Of a stretch of 64,000 nt of DNA, positions 1 to 9,603 are shown piece by piece. Position 1 is the stretch's first letter. Each line of letters begins with the position of its first letter. The stretch spans positions 248,001 to 312,000 of the forward strand of contig CAVSLD010000006.1 of NCBI GenBank assembly GCA_963728655.1, given 5' to 3'. This DNA comes from Iamia sp963728655 (GTDB lineage: Bacteria; Actinomycetota; Acidimicrobiia; Acidimicrobiales; Iamiaceae). A program made the translations under genes and the position numbers. The notes under the pieces are model-generated. The model saw only the letters and a list, made by a program, of their open reading frames with translations. It made no database searches and had not been told where the DNA came from.

Positions 1-838
1 TGGAGCCGGGCCAGGCCGCCCAGCTGACCCTGACCTTCCGCACGCGCCACGACCTGCCCTGGGCCCCGGCCGGCCACGTCGTGGCCTGGGACCAGGTCGA
101 GCTGGCCCGGAGCCCGGGCCCGGCCGGTCGCCCGTGGGCCCGGCCCCGGCACGCCCCCGCGCCCTGGCCGACCTGGAGCCGACGCTCGCGCTGTGGCGGG
201 CGCCGATCGACAACGAGACCTTCGGGCCCGACGGTCGGCCAGAAGCACGCCGAGCGATGGGAGCGCCATGGGCCTCCGCGACGCGGCCGCCGCTGGTCGA
301 GCTGGCGACCGAGGTGGTCCCGGCCGACGGCGGCGGGCAGCTGGTCGCCCACGCGGTCGTGGTGCCCGACGGCCTCGACGACATCCCGCGGGTCGGCGTG
401 CGCCTGCGCCTCGGGCCCGGCGTGCACACCGTGGAGTGGCTCGGGCGCGGTCCCCACGAGGGCTACTCGGACCGGCGGGAGAGCACCCGGCTCGGCTGGT
501 GGACCACGCCGGTGGACGACTGGCCCGTCCCCTACGTCCACCCCCAGGCCAGCGGCAACCGCACCGACGTGCGCTGGCTGCGGTTCCTCGACGCCGCCGG
601 CGACCCCCTCGTCGTGCATCGACCACCTCGACGGCCTCGACGTGACCGTGGCGCGCTGGACCGACGAGGAGGTGGCCGACGCCGGCCACCTGCGAGGACC
701 TCCCCGTCCGCGACGAGTGCTACGTGTGGATCGACGCCCGCCACCGCGGGGTGGGCTCGGCCGCCGTCGGCCCCGACGTGGCCCCCGCCCACCGGGTGGG
801 ACCCGGCCCCTACCGCTGGTCCTACCGGGTGCAGCTGA
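1..838 (+). CDS. lacZ: beta-galactosidase (GH2), C-terminal part, frameshifted, cut by window edge
   Basis: The 5' end lies outside the window. Read across frames, the protein shows the hallmarks of the LacZ C-terminal (small-chain) domain: AWDQVEL near 80, LWRAPIDNE near 190, WLGRGPHEGYSDR near 435-475 and the terminal beta strands ending YRWSYRVQL. LacZ hydrolyses lactose and other beta-galactosides in the cytoplasm. The frame changes about seven times (near 138, 237, 272, 288, 617, 692 and 836). All but the first fit loss of one dinucleotide unit, for example TGTGC read as TGC at 617 and 692. The segment between AWDQ and LWRAP is shorter than usual, so more bases may be missing there. The true stop is probably the TGA overlapping the galT ATG at 838 (TGATG), placing lacZ in a galactose operon. 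Confidence 0.75.
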   Translation, partial: GAGPGRPADPDLPHAPRPALGPGRPRRGLGPGRAGPEPGPGRSPVGPAPARPRALADLEPTLALWRAPIDNETFGPDGRPEARRAMGAPWASATRPPLVELATEVVPADGGGQLVAHAVVVPDGLDDIPRVGVRLRLGPGVHTVEWLGRGPHEGYSDRRESTRLGWWTTPVDDWPVPYVHPQASGNRTDVRWLRFLDAAGDPLVVHRPPRRPRRDRGALDRRGGGRRRPPARTSPSATSATCGSTPATAGWARPPSAPTWPPPTGWDPAPTAGPTGCS

Positions 839-1730
839 TGGCCGCCGACGCGACCGGGCCGGACACCGAGACCCGGGTCGACCCGCTGACCGGGGACGAG
901 GTCGTGATCGTGGGCAGCCGCCAGGCCCGCCCCAACCTGCCCGCCGACGGGTGCCCGTTCTGCCCCGGTGGCCGGGAGGCGCCCGAGCCCTACGACGTCC
1001 GCTGGTTCCCCAACCGGTGGCCGCCCCTGCCCGACGGACGGGCCGAGGTCGTCCTCTACGCCCCGGAGCACGACGTCACCCTGGGCTCGCTGCCCCCCGC
1101 CCGGGTGCGAGCGGCTGGTGGCGCTGTGGGCCGAGCGGACCGCCGCCCTCGGTGCCCGCGACGACGTGGCCTACGTGCTGGTGTTCGAGAACCGGGGCCC
1201 CGAGGTGGGCGCCACCATCGCCCACCCCCACGGCCAGATCTACGCCTTCGACCAGGTCCCCCCGGCGGCCCTCGTCGAGCTGGGCGGGGACGGGCAGGCG
1301 GCACCGACGGTCCCCTGCCCGCTGTGCGCCGAGGCGCCGGGCGACCGGCTGGTGGCCGAGGCGGGCGGCTGGCGGGCATGGGTGCCGGCTGCCGCCACCT
1401 GGCCCTACGCCCTGGTCGTGGCGCCCGCCGACCACGTGGCCGACCTCCCGTCGGCGGCCTCGACCCACGGCGACCTGGCCGACCCTGCTGGTCGACCTCT
1501 TCGGGCGTCTCGACCGCCTCTTCGACGCCCCCATGCCCCTGATGTGGTGGTGGCACCAGCGCCCCACCGACGGCCGCGACTGGCCCGGCGCCCACCTCCA
1601 CGCCCACATCGCCCCGCTGCTGCGCAGCCCGGGCACCCCCCGGTTCGTGGCCGCCGGCGAGCTGGGCAGCGGCGTCTTCTTCAACCCCGTGGCGCCGACC
1701 GACGCGGCCGCCGCCCTCCGCCGCGCATGA
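838..1730 (+). CDS. galT: galactose-1-phosphate uridylyltransferase, frameshifted
   Basis: GalT exchanges UMP between UDP-glucose and galactose-1-phosphate in the Leloir pathway. Visible marks are the zinc motif CPFCPGG near residue 41, RWFPNRWPP, the active-site triad HPHGQIYAF near 1230-1250, a second CPLC motif near 1315 and the late HLHAHIAPL near 1600. The frame shifts at about 1107 (RV-CERLV, a lost TG in TGTGC) and about 1482 (D-TLLVDL, a lost AC in GACACC). Restored length is about 298 residues, slightly short for the family. The ATG overlaps the presumed lacZ stop, indicating translational coupling. galK follows 67 bases downstream. Confidence 0.85.
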
Positions 1731-1755
1731 CGCCCCCGACCCACCCGGACAGGTC

Positions 1756-1784
1756 GGACAGGTCGTGCCTGGCACGACCTGTCC
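1756..1784. promoter_or_regulatory. 29-bp perfect palindrome between galT and galK
   Basis: Two 14-base arms (GGACAGGTCGTGCC and its complement) surround a single T. The palindrome ends 13 bases before the galK GTG, and an extra GGACAGGTC half-copy precedes it. It could be an operator for a galactose regulator, an RNA hairpin tuning galK translation, or a dispersed palindromic repeat. There is no U-tract, so a classical terminator is unlikely. Confidence 0.5.
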
Positions 1785-1797
1785 ATGGGGGGCCGGC

Positions 1798-2806
1798 GTG
1801 ACCGTGCGGGCGTTCGCGCCGGGGAGGGTGAACCTCATCGGGGAGTACACCGACGTGGCCGGGGGGTCGGTCCTGCCCGTGGCGGTGCACCTGGGGACCA
1901 CCGTCACGCTGGAGCCGGGCGGCGACGAGGTCGTCCTCACCTCCGCCGACGTCGCCGCGCCCGCCGTCGTCGCCCTCGACGGGGCCGACCCGGCGGAGGT
2001 GCACCCCGCCTGGGCCCGCTACGTGGCCGGGGTGGTGGCCGAGGTCGGCCCGACGGCCGGCGTCCGGGGCACGGTCAGCACCACCCTGCCGGTCGGCGCC
2101 GGCCTCTCCTCCAGCGCCGCGCTGGAGGTGGCCATCGCCCTCGCTCTGGGCTTCGAGGGCAGCCCCACCGACCTGGCCCTGGCCTGCCAGCGGGCCGAGC
2201 AGCGAGCCTCGGGGGTCCCGTGCGGGGTGATGGACCAGATGGCCTCGGCCCACGGCGTGGCCGGCCACGCCCTCCTGGTCGACTGCACCACCCTGGCCGT
2301 CGAGCCGGTGCCGCTGCCTGCGGGCCTCGAGGTGGTGGCCGTCCACTCCGGCCAGCCCCGGGCCCTGGCCGGCTCGGCCTACGCCGAGCGCCGGGCCGCG
2401 TGCGACGCGCGCCGCCGCGGCTGTCGGTCCGCTCCGCCACGCCACCGCGGCCGAGGTCGAGCGCATCACCGAGCCCGAGGCCCGCCGGAGGGCCCGCCAC
2501 GTGGTCTCCGAGGAGGCGCGGGTGCACGCCTTCGCCGCCGCCCTCCGGGCCGACGACCGCCCCGCCCTGGGTGCCTTGCTGGCCGAGGGCCATCGCTCCC
2601 TCCGCGACGACTTCGAGGTCTCGACCCCTGTCGTCGACGAGCTCGTGGCCCGCCTCGCGGCCACCCCGGGCGTGATCGGTGCCCGGCTCTGCGGGGCCGG
2701 CTTCGGCGGCTGCGCGGTCGCCCTGTGCGAGCCGGGGTCGCTGGCCGAGGGCTGGACCCTGCGCGCCGTCGACGGCGCCCACCTCCTCGCCGACGACGCA
2801 CCGTGA
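1798..2806 (+). CDS. galK: galactokinase, one frameshift
   Basis: GHMP-family kinase that phosphorylates galactose with ATP, the first committed Leloir step. It begins VTVRAFAPGRVNLIGEYTD, the galactokinase signature covering the substrate site. The ATP-binding motif LPVGAGLSSSAALEV follows near residue 98, then CGVMDQMASAHG, and near the end the glycine motif RLCGAGFGGCAVA. The frame moves by one at about 2410, where a GC unit seems lost from GCGCGC; without it the second half (VSEEARVHAF onward) reads from another frame. Restored length is about 336 residues, short for GalK (usually 350-390). The GTG start is set by the signature. It follows galT and precedes a sugar kinase. Confidence 0.85.
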
Positions 2807-2846
2807 TGGCGCCCGCCCCCTCCCTCCCCGAGCCCCGGAGCCTCCC

Positions 2847-4451
2847 GTGACCGCGCCCCACGTCCTCACCATCGACCTCGGCACCAGCGGCCCCAAGGCC
2901 GCGGTGGTCCGGGCCGACGGCCACATCGCGGGCACGGCCCAGGCCCGCCTGGCCATCCGCTTCACCGACGACGGCGGTGCCGAGCAGGACCCCGAGGAGG
3001 TGTGGGCCACCACCCTCGACAGCGCGACCAGGGCCCTGGGTGCGGCCGCCGTGGCCCCGACCGACGTGGTCGCGGTGGTGGCCTCGAGCCAGTACTCGTC
3101 CATCGTCCCGGTCGATGCCGAGGGCCGGCACCTGGCGAACATGGTCCTCTGGATGGACGGGCGGGGGGCGCCGAAGAAGCTGGCCCGGCTCCCGGGCGGA
3201 CCGGCCCGCGACTCGCCCGTCGCCCTGCTCCACTGGCTGCGGGTCCACGGCCTCCCGCCCATCGAGGGCGGCATCTCGCTCACCCACATGCGGTGGTTCC
3301 GGTACGCGCGACCCGACGTCTACGCCCGCACCGCGGCCTTCCTCGAACCCATGGACTACCTGACCCTCAGGCTCACGGGCCGGGCCACGGCCAACCAGTC
3401 CACCGCCTACATGATGCTGCTCACCGACAACCGGACCCTGGGCACCACCACCTGGGACCGGGGCCTCCTGGCCCGCTCCCACATCGACGCCGACCGCCTG
3501 CCCGAGCTGGTACCGGTCGGCTCCGAGGTCGGACCCCTCCTTCCGGCGGTGGCCGAGGCCCTGGGCCTGCCGGCGTCGACACCGGTGCTGAGCGGCATCA
3601 ACGACACCCAGGCCGGCGCGGTCGCGGCCGGGGCCTTCCAGGGCACCGGCGCAGGGTTGGCGGTCGGCACCACCGCCGTGATCGCCACGCACGTGGGCCG
3701 CAAGAAGACCGATCCCCGCACCACGTTGTTCACCGTCCCCAGCCCGCTGGGCGAGACCTACCTCGTCACCGCCGAGAACGGGGTGGCCGGCGTCGACGTC
3801 GACCACTTCCTCGACCAGCTCGTGTACCCCGACGACGCCCTGACGGCCGGACCGCGGCCCGAGGACGCCTACCAGGCGCTGAACGAGGCCGCCGCCGCCG
3901 CCCCGCCCGGTGCCGGGCGGGTGCTCTTCCTCCCGTGGCTCCGGGGCTCGCTGGCTCCCAAGGCCGACGGCAAGGTGCGCGGGGGGTTCCTCAACGTGGG
4001 CCTGGGCACCACCCGCCAGGACCTGGCTCGGGCCCTGTTCGAGGGCATCGCCCTCAACGCCCGCCGGCTCCAGGGTCCGGTCGAGTCCTTCTCCGGACGT
4101 CGCATCGACCGCTTCACCTTCTACGGCGGCGGGGCCCGCAGCGACCTGTGGGCCCAGGTGATGGCCGACGTCCTGCGCGTGCCGGTGCACCAGCTGGCCG
4201 ACGCGAGCCACGCCAACAGCCTCGGCGCCGGCCTCTTCGCCCTCGCCCACCGGGGCCTGGTCGACGTGGCCGACGTGCCCACCATCCCCCGGGTGCGGCG
4301 GGTGTGCGAGCCGGACCCCGAGCTGGCCCAGCTCTACGACGACCGGTCCGCCGCCTTCGCCGAGGCCTTCCGGAGGACCCGACCGCTGTTCCACCAGCTC
4401 AACCGCCGGCCGGGCCAACCCCCGTCGTGGCGGGCGCGCCTGGCGCGCTGA
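2847..4451 (+). CDS. FGGY-family carbohydrate kinase (xylulokinase-like)
   Basis: About 534 residues. The N-terminus VLTIDLGTSGPKAAVV is the first phosphate loop of the FGGY/actin-fold kinases. LSGINDTQAGAVAAGA and AVGTTAVIATH near 3590-3690 form the second ATPase lobe, and TFYGGGARSDLWAQVMADVLRVPV near 4110-4185 is the FGGY signature region. The GTG start has CGGAG about 8 bases upstream. Gene position after galK suggests a sugar brought in by the same regulon, but the substrate (xylulose, gluconate, glycerol or other) cannot be read from sequence. No frameshifts are seen here, unlike its neighbours. Confidence 0.8.
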   Translation: MTAPHVLTIDLGTSGPKAAVVRADGHIAGTAQARLAIRFTDDGGAEQDPEEVWATTLDSATRALGAAAVAPTDVVAVVASSQYSSIVPVDAEGRHLANMVLWMDGRGAPKKLARLPGGPARDSPVALLHWLRVHGLPPIEGGISLTHMRWFRYARPDVYARTAAFLEPMDYLTLRLTGRATANQSTAYMMLLTDNRTLGTTTWDRGLLARSHIDADRLPELVPVGSEVGPLLPAVAEALGLPASTPVLSGINDTQAGAVAAGAFQGTGAGLAVGTTAVIATHVGRKKTDPRTTLFTVPSPLGETYLVTAENGVAGVDVDHFLDQLVYPDDALTAGPRPEDAYQALNEAAAAAPPGAGRVLFLPWLRGSLAPKADGKVRGGFLNVGLGTTRQDLARALFEGIALNARRLQGPVESFSGRRIDRFTFYGGGARSDLWAQVMADVLRVPVHQLADASHANSLGAGLFALAHRGLVDVADVPTIPRVRRVCEPDPELAQLYDDRSAAFAEAFRRTRPLFHQLNRRPGQPPSWRARLAR

Positions 4452-4502
4452 CCGCCTGGCCGGCACGGACCGACCTTCCCGGCCGGCCGGCCGCGCCGTT
4501 GC

Positions 4503-4508
4503 TACGGT
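4503..4508 (+). promoter_or_regulatory. leaderless -10 box of the MFS gene
   Basis: TACGGT lies 8 bases before the ATG at 4517. This matches the TANNNT spacing seen at many other starts in the window and supports the upstream ATG as the real start. Confidence 0.5.
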
Positions 4509-4516
4509 CACCGACG

Positions 4517-6198
4517 ATGGGGGCCGGTGAGGTGACCGCGGCGACGGTGACGGGCGACGACCGCATCCCGCCGCGCCACGTGGGTGGCGATGGGGGCCAT
4601 GGCCCTCGCCGTGCTGGCCATCGCCAACGACTTCACGGCCATGAACGTGGTCCTGCCCACCATCGAGGGCGACCTGGACTCGAGCCTCTCGACCGTCCAG
4701 TGGGTGGTCAACGGCTACGCCCTGGTGTTCGGGGTGCTCATCGTGCCCGGCGGACGCCTGGCCGACGTGTACGGCCGTTCCCGCATGCTCTGCCTCGGCG
4801 CCGCCACCTTCGCCGCCTTCTCCTTCCTGGGCGGGCTGGCACCGAACGTGGGCCTGCTGATCGCGGCGCGCGTGCTGATGGCCGTGGGCGGCGCCCTCAT
4901 GTGGCCGGCCATCCTCGGTCTCATCTACGGCCTGCTGCCCGACAGCAAGGCCGGGCTGGCGGGCGGGCTGGTCATCGGCGTGGCCGGCATCGGCAACGCC
5001 ACCGGGCCGCTGATCGCCGGAGCCCTGGCCCTGGCCAGCTGGCGGTGGATCTTCTTCCTCAACATCCCGATCGCCCTCATCGCCCTGGTGGTGACGTGGC
5101 GGACGGTGCCCCGCGACGAGGCCACCGAGAGGGAACCGATCGACTACGCCGGCTCGGCCCTCCTCTCGCTCAGCCTGGGGGCCCTGCTCGGTGCGCTCAC
5201 CGTCGCTCCCGCGCAGGGGTGGTCCGACCCGCTGGTCGTCGGTGGGCTGGTCGGCGCCGTGGCGCTGATGGCGGCGTTCGTGCTGCGGGAGCGGACGACG
5301 GGCGAGGACGGGCTGATCCCCCCGAGCGTGATCCGCAACGGCCCGTTCCTCGCGGGCATGCCTGGCCGCCCTGTGCATGTCGGCCACCTTCTTCGCCTCC
5401 CTGCTCTTCCTGCCCCAGCTGTTCCAGAAGATCCAGGGCGAGGGGACCATGACCGCAGGGCTGAAGCTGCTGCCCTTCGTCGCCGTGTTCGCGATGTCGT
5501 CGTTCACCGAGACGTGGCTGCTGGGCCGGATCGGGCTCAAGGCGGTGGTCAGCCTGGGCGCGGTCTGCGTCGTCGCCGGGCCCGTGCTCTTCGTGCTCCT
5601 CCTCGACGACCAGGCCGACTACCTCCGCCTGGTGCCCGGGATGGTCGTGCTGGGCGTCGGCGTCGGGCTCTTCTTCTCGGCCGCCACCACCGCCGGTCTC
5701 ACCGCCGTGGACCCGTCCCGGTCGAGCCTGGCGGGCGGCCTCCTCTACATGTTCCAGATCGGCGGTGGCGCGGTGGGTCTGGGCCTCACCACGGTGCTCT
5801 TCCTCGCCAGCGCGGATGCCGGGGTCCACGACGCCGCCGCCGACATCGGCGTCGAGCTGTCGGCCGGGGAGGTGCACGACCTCCAGGGCGTGCTGGCCGG
5901 CACCGACACCGCCGCCGCCGTGCAGGCCCAGCACCCCGACGAGGCGCGCGCCCTCACCGAGGTCGTGCGCGACTCGTTCGTCGACGGCGTGCGGGTGGCG
6001 TTCACCTTCGACGCGGTGCTCGCCCTGGTCGGTGTCGGGCTGGTGCTGACCCGCGTCGGCGGACCGCTGTCGCGCCTCGGCCACGACGTCGAGCGCGGCG
6101 ATGGCGCCGACCCGGCCCACGACCGGTCCGGGAGCGACCCGCCGGCCCACGCTCATCGCACCCGCCGCCATCGCCACGCGCACCGCCACGTCCCCTGA
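4517..6198 (+). CDS. MFS transporter, DHA2 (EmrB/QacA) type, two frameshifts
   Basis: Membrane exporter of the 14-helix drug:H+ antiporter-2 type. The hydrophobic protein has the early motif NDFTAMNVVLPTI in helix 1, NGYALVFGVLIVPGGRLAD and VYGRSR (motif A), and the GNATGPLIAGAL motif C region. The MGAGEVTAATV N-terminus lies in one frame and VAMGAMALAVLAI in the next; restoring a TG at about 4582 (GTGTGG) joins them. A second break at about 5360 is mended by TGTGC (MCLAALCMSATFF). The start at 4517 is chosen from the TACGGT box 8 bases upstream. It appears monocistronic and follows the sugar genes; its substrate is unknown, and an antiseptic, drug or metabolite is possible. Confidence 0.8.
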
Positions 6199-6219
6199 GC
6201 GGACCGAGCCCGTCGGCCG

Positions 6220-6225
6220 TACCCT
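6220..6225 (+). promoter_or_regulatory. leaderless -10 box of the SnoaL-like gene
   Basis: TACCCT ends 7 bases before the GTG at 6233, which decides that start. Confidence 0.5.
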
Positions 6226-6232
6226 GCCGGCC

Positions 6233-6676
6233 GTGGCCGAGGCACACGAGGCGATCCGCAACCTGCTGGGCCGGTACTGCGAGGCGATGGACGCCGGGGA
6301 CTGGCCGGCGGTCGGGGCGTTGTTCGCCGCAGCGCGGATGACCGAGGAGCACGGCCACGTGGTGGCCGAGGGGGCCGAGGCGGTGCAGGCGCTCTACGAG
6401 GGGGGCACCCACCTCCACGGCGGCTCGCCGGGCACCCGGCACATCACCGCCGGCTCGATCATCGAGCTCGACGACGACGGGAGGCGTGCGTCGGTGCGCT
6501 CGAGCTACGTCGTCCTCCAGGCCGCGCCCGGGCTGGCGCTCCAGCCCATCATCAGCGGTCGCTACCGCGACCGCTTCGTCGACGGACCCGACGGCTGGTG
6601 CTTCGCCGAGCGCTGCTTCCTCGTCGACCAGGTCGGCGACCTCTCCCACCACCTGACCTACGCGCTCGACCTCTGA
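6233..6676 (+). CDS. SnoaL-like / NTF2-fold domain protein
   Basis: About 147 residues. The pattern EAIRNLLGRYCEAMDAGDWPAVGALF at the start, followed by a GTRHITAGSIIEL strand and RYRDRFV, is typical of the SnoaL_4 / nuclear-transport-factor-2 fold. This is a cone-shaped barrel used by polyketide cyclases, limonene-epoxide-hydrolase relatives and ring-hydroxylating dioxygenase beta subunits. No catalytic set is certain, so the reaction is unknown. The GTG start is fixed by the TACCCT box. It stands alone between an exporter and a convergent gene. Confidence 0.7.
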   Translation: MAEAHEAIRNLLGRYCEAMDAGDWPAVGALFAAARMTEEHGHVVAEGAEAVQALYEGGTHLHGGSPGTRHITAGSIIELDDDGRRASVRSSYVVLQAAPGLALQPIISGRYRDRFVDGPDGWCFAERCFLVDQVGDLSHHLTYALDL

Positions 6677-6822
6677 CCCTGCGCCGGCGCGGCGATCAGC
6701 CGGGCTGGAGCACCTCTGTCGTCACGGGCCCGTACCCGGCGCCGTCACCTTCCGGCCGCTTCGAGCCCGGCGACGGGGTCGCCCGCCCCGGCGCCGCACG
6801 TGACGTCTGTCGGGCGTCGGGC

Positions 6823-7161
6823 TCAGCCCTCGTCGGCCAGGGCCAGGGCGCGGGCGGTGCCCCGCCTCACCCAGGGCTCGAGCTCGTCGTCGGTCGCGAG
6901 GTGCTCGGACGCCACCCGCAGCCAGCCGGTCATGGGGCGGCCCCGCATCTCCATCGGGGTGGCCGGGGTGGTGGCGATGAGGTCGTCGACCTGGTCGGGC
7001 TCGACGCGCACCATGATCCCGCCCTGGCCGCTGGCGGCGACGGCCATGGTCCCGGCGACCATGAGGGCCAGGCCGCCGAACATGCGCTTCTCGACGACCT
7101 CGTGGCCGGCCTCGGCCACCAGGTCGCGGAGACGGGCGGCCAGGTCCTCGTCGTAGGCCAT
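6823..7161 (-). CDS. TfoX N-terminal domain protein
   Basis: 112 residues starting MAYDEDLAARLRDLV and containing EKRMFGGLALMVAGTMAVAAS and GIMVRV. This is the usual signature of TfoX_N proteins, a small fold first described in competence regulation but mostly of unknown role in actinobacteria. The usual C-terminal TfoX_C domain is absent. It lies convergent with the SnoaL-like gene and is transcribed alone. Family assignment is firm; function is not. Confidence 0.75.
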   Translation of the reverse strand: MAYDEDLAARLRDLVAEAGHEVVEKRMFGGLALMVAGTMAVAASGQGGIMVRVEPDQVDDLIATTPATPMEMRGRPMTGWLRVASEHLATDDELEPWVRRGTARALALADEG

Positions 7162-7254
7162 GCCGACGGCCTAGCGCGTCGGGCGATCGCACGCACCCGC
7201 TGAGGGCCGTCGGTCTCGACGGAGCGGTCGCCGGGGCACGGGCGACGGGCCCGG

Positions 7255-7881
7255 TCAGGCGTCCGCAGGGGGGCCGAGGATCTGGTCGACGATCCGGCGG
7301 GGGAGGTCCGGTGTGAGGTCCTGGCTGCGGACCATGAGGCGGTGGGCGAGGATGGCCGGGCCGGCCTCCGCCAGCAGCTCCACGTCGGTCGAGGCAGGCA
7401 GGTCGCCCCGGTCGATGGCGGCGCCGATGATGTGGTGGAGGTGGGCCCGGCGCTGCTGCACGAAGGCCCGGTCGTACTCGGCCCGGAGGTCCGGGTTGCG
7501 GGCCTTCTCCGAGACGAAGGCGGTCATGATCGGCCCGTCGTCGCCGACCATGGCCCGCCGGAGGCCCTCGAGCATGGTCGTGAGGTCGGCCCGGACGTCA
7601 CCGGTGTCGGGCAGGGGCACCGAGGTGCAGGCGTGGCCCCGCAGCGAGGCGACAACGAGCTCCTCCTTGCTGGCCCACCGGCGGTAGATGGCGGCCTTGC
7701 CCACCCCGGCGCGGGCGGCGACGGCCTCCATCGACATGCCGCCGAAGCCCTCCTCGACCAGCAGGTCCACCGCGGCGTCGAGGATGGCGGCCTCGGTGGC
7801 GGCCGAGCGGGGCCGCCCGGCGCCGCCCTCGGCGCCGGTGGCCTCTTCCGAGCGGTCGTCGGTGGTCGCGCCCGTCCCCAT
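7255..7881 (-). CDS. TetR-family repressor of the adjacent exporter
   Basis: About 208 residues. After a low-complexity acidic leader comes the TetR DNA-binding unit: ILDAAVDLLVEEGFGGMSMEAVAARAGVGKAAIYRRWASKEELV. The rest is the helical ligand/dimer domain. It starts 2 bases after the stop of the upstream DHA2 exporter, so the two form one transcript. The palindrome at 9587-9603 before the exporter is the likely operator, giving drug-inducible autoregulation of both genes (inference). Confidence 0.85.
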   Translation of the reverse strand: MGTGATTDDRSEEATGAEGGAGRPRSAATEAAILDAAVDLLVEEGFGGMSMEAVAARAGVGKAAIYRRWASKEELVVASLRGHACTSVPLPDTGDVRADLTTMLEGLRRAMVGDDGPIMTAFVSEKARNPDLRAEYDRAFVQQRRAHLHHIIGAAIDRGDLPASTDVELLAEAGPAILAHRLMVRSQDLTPDLPRRIVDQILGPPADA

Positions 7882-7883
7882 GC

Positions 7884-9566
7884 TCAGAGCCTGTCAGACG
7901 CCGAGCGGTGGACGGGGACGGCCCCCGGTGCGGGCTCGGGGGTGGCGGTCTCGTCGGGTGCGAGGGGCGGGGCGTCGGGGGTCGCGGCGTCGTCGAGGTC
8001 GACCGGGCGGGGGTGGGCCCGCTCGTCGTCGTGGGCCCGGGCCGGCAGCCACCGGATCACTCCGAGGGCGGCGACGAACAGGATGCCGGCGGCGACCAGC
8101 GAGGCCAGGTGCATGCCCGAGAGGAAGCTCTCGCGGGCGGCGGCCTCGATCACCGGACGGATGGCCGGAGGCGCCTGCTCGGCGATGCCGAGGGTCTTGC
8201 CGATCGACTCGGTGAGGGCGCCGACCTGGGCGTCGGGCACCACCCCGTCGAGGCGGGCGGTCATCTGGGGCAGGTACCGCGACGACAGCAGCGAGCCGAG
8301 CACGGCGACGCCGACGGCGCCGCCGGTCTGGCGGGTGGTGTCGTTCACCGCGGAGCCGACGCCGGCCTTGGCCCGGGGGAGCGAGCCCATGATCGAGTCG
8401 GTGGCCGGCGCCATCACGTTGCCCATGCCCAGGCCCAGCAGCATCGTCAGCAGGATGATGACGCCGATGGACGTCTCCTCGCCCATGAGCGAGAAGGAGG
8501 CCAGCGCCACGGCCACGACCACCATGCCGGTGGACACGACGACCTTGTTGCCCAGGCGCTCGACCCACACGCTGCTGAGCGGGGCCGAGATCATGATCAC
8601 CGCGGCCTGCGGCAGCAGGACGGCGCCGGCCTTGATGGTGGAGTAGCCGAGCACCAGCTGCAGGTACTGGGTGAGGAGGAAGATCATCCCGAACAGGGCG
8701 AAGAACGTGAGGGTGATGGCGCCGCTGGCGGCCGAGAACCGCGGGTTCCGGAAGAAGTCGAGGTTCAGCATCGGGTGGCTCGACCGGGTCTCCCAGAGCA
8801 TGAAGGCCCCGAGGACCGCGAAGCCGACCACGAAGCCGAGCAGGATCTCGGGCGAGGTCCAGCCCCGGTCGGGCGCCTCGATGACCGCCGCCAGCACGAT
8901 GGCCAGCCCGGCGATGGACAGGAGCGCGCCCACCGGGTCGAGCTTGGAGGCGGCGGGGTCGCGCGAGTCGGGGATGAACAGGTAGCCGAGCACGAGGCCG
9001 GCGATGACGATCGGGATGTTCACCAGGAACACCGACCCCCACCAGAAGTGGGTGAGCAGGAAGCCGCCGGTGATGGGCCCGAGCCCGAGGCCCAGGGCCG
9101 ACACGCCGGCCCAGATGCCGATGGCCTTGGCCCGCTCCCTCGGATCGGTGAAGACGTTGGTGAGGATCGACAGGGTCGCCGGCATGATGAACGCCCCGCC
9201 GATGCCCATGACGGCGCGGGTCGCGATGAGCACGTTGGCGTCGGTGGCCAGCGCCGACAGCACCGAGCCCACCCCGAAGATGCCGAGCCCGAGGGCCAGG
9301 AAGCGGTAGCGGCCGAAGCGGTCGCCGATGCTCCCGGCGGTGAGGAGCAGACCCGCGAAGACGATCGTGTAGGAGTCGACGATCCACTGGAGCTGGCTCT
9401 GGCTCGCGCCCAGGCCGCCCTCGGCGGCGGTGCTGGAGAGCCGGGGGAGGGCGACGTTGAGGATCGTGTTGTCGAGCACGATCACGATCAGGCTGGTGCA
9501 GAGCACCAGCAGCGTGATCCAGCGCCGACGCTGGACGATCTCGGGGTCCTTCAAGGCCTCGCGCAT
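7884..9566 (-). CDS. MFS transporter, DHA2 (EmrB/QacA) type
   Basis: 560 residues, intact. N-terminus MREALKDPEIVQRRRWITLL, then VIVLDNTILNVALPRL (helix 1 signature), QWIVDSYTIVFAGLLLTAGSIGDRFGRYR (motif A), ALGLGLGPITGG (motif C) and about 14 predicted hydrophobic segments; the C-terminal tail is acidic and proline rich. It is a proton-driven exporter of the inner membrane. The start has AGGAGG 7 bases upstream. A TetR gene follows in the same operon and a perfect palindrome precedes it, so it is probably a ligand-inducible efflux pump. Confidence 0.9.
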   Translation of the reverse strand: MREALKDPEIVQRRRWITLLVLCTSLIVIVLDNTILNVALPRLSSTAAEGGLGASQSQLQWIVDSYTIVFAGLLLTAGSIGDRFGRYRFLALGLGIFGVGSVLSALATDANVLIATRAVMGIGGAFIMPATLSILTNVFTDPRERAKAIGIWAGVSALGLGLGPITGGFLLTHFWWGSVFLVNIPIVIAGLVLGYLFIPDSRDPAASKLDPVGALLSIAGLAIVLAAVIEAPDRGWTSPEILLGFVVGFAVLGAFMLWETRSSHPMLNLDFFRNPRFSAASGAITLTFFALFGMIFLLTQYLQLVLGYSTIKAGAVLLPQAAVIMISAPLSSVWVERLGNKVVVSTGMVVVAVALASFSLMGEETSIGVIILLTMLLGLGMGNVMAPATDSIMGSLPRAKAGVGSAVNDTTRQTGGAVGVAVLGSLLSSRYLPQMTARLDGVVPDAQVGALTESIGKTLGIAEQAPPAIRPVIEAAARESFLSGMHLASLVAAGILFVAALGVIRWLPARAHDDERAHPRPVDLDDAATPDAPPLAPDETATPEPAPGAVPVHRSASDRL

Positions 9567-9586
9567 GCGGTGCCCTCCTCACGAAT

Positions 9587-9603
9587 TACGGAACGGTTCC
9601 GTA
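9587..9603. promoter_or_regulatory. 17-bp palindromic operator before the exporter-TetR operon
   Basis: TACGGAACGGTTCCGTA is a perfect palindrome around one G, 21 bases upstream of the exporter start. It is of the size and symmetry TetR dimers bind. The neighbouring TetR (7255-7881) is the obvious candidate. Confidence 0.75.

Noticed and set aside
724..1730. A lacZ-galT fusion protein: the lacZ frame runs into the galT ATG without a stop
   Set aside because: Restoring one TG at about 836 gives a lacZ stop overlapping the galT start, and the same error type recurs nearby.
2806..2850. A 14-codon ORF between galK and the sugar kinase
   Set aside because: Pro-rich, no ribosome site of its own beyond the overlap; probably chance.
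2466..5540. A 1024-codon open frame on the minus strand opposite galK, the kinase and the exporter
   Set aside because: It is a GC-skew shadow: composition is His/Gly/Arg rich with no domain, and the plus strand carries recognisable proteins.
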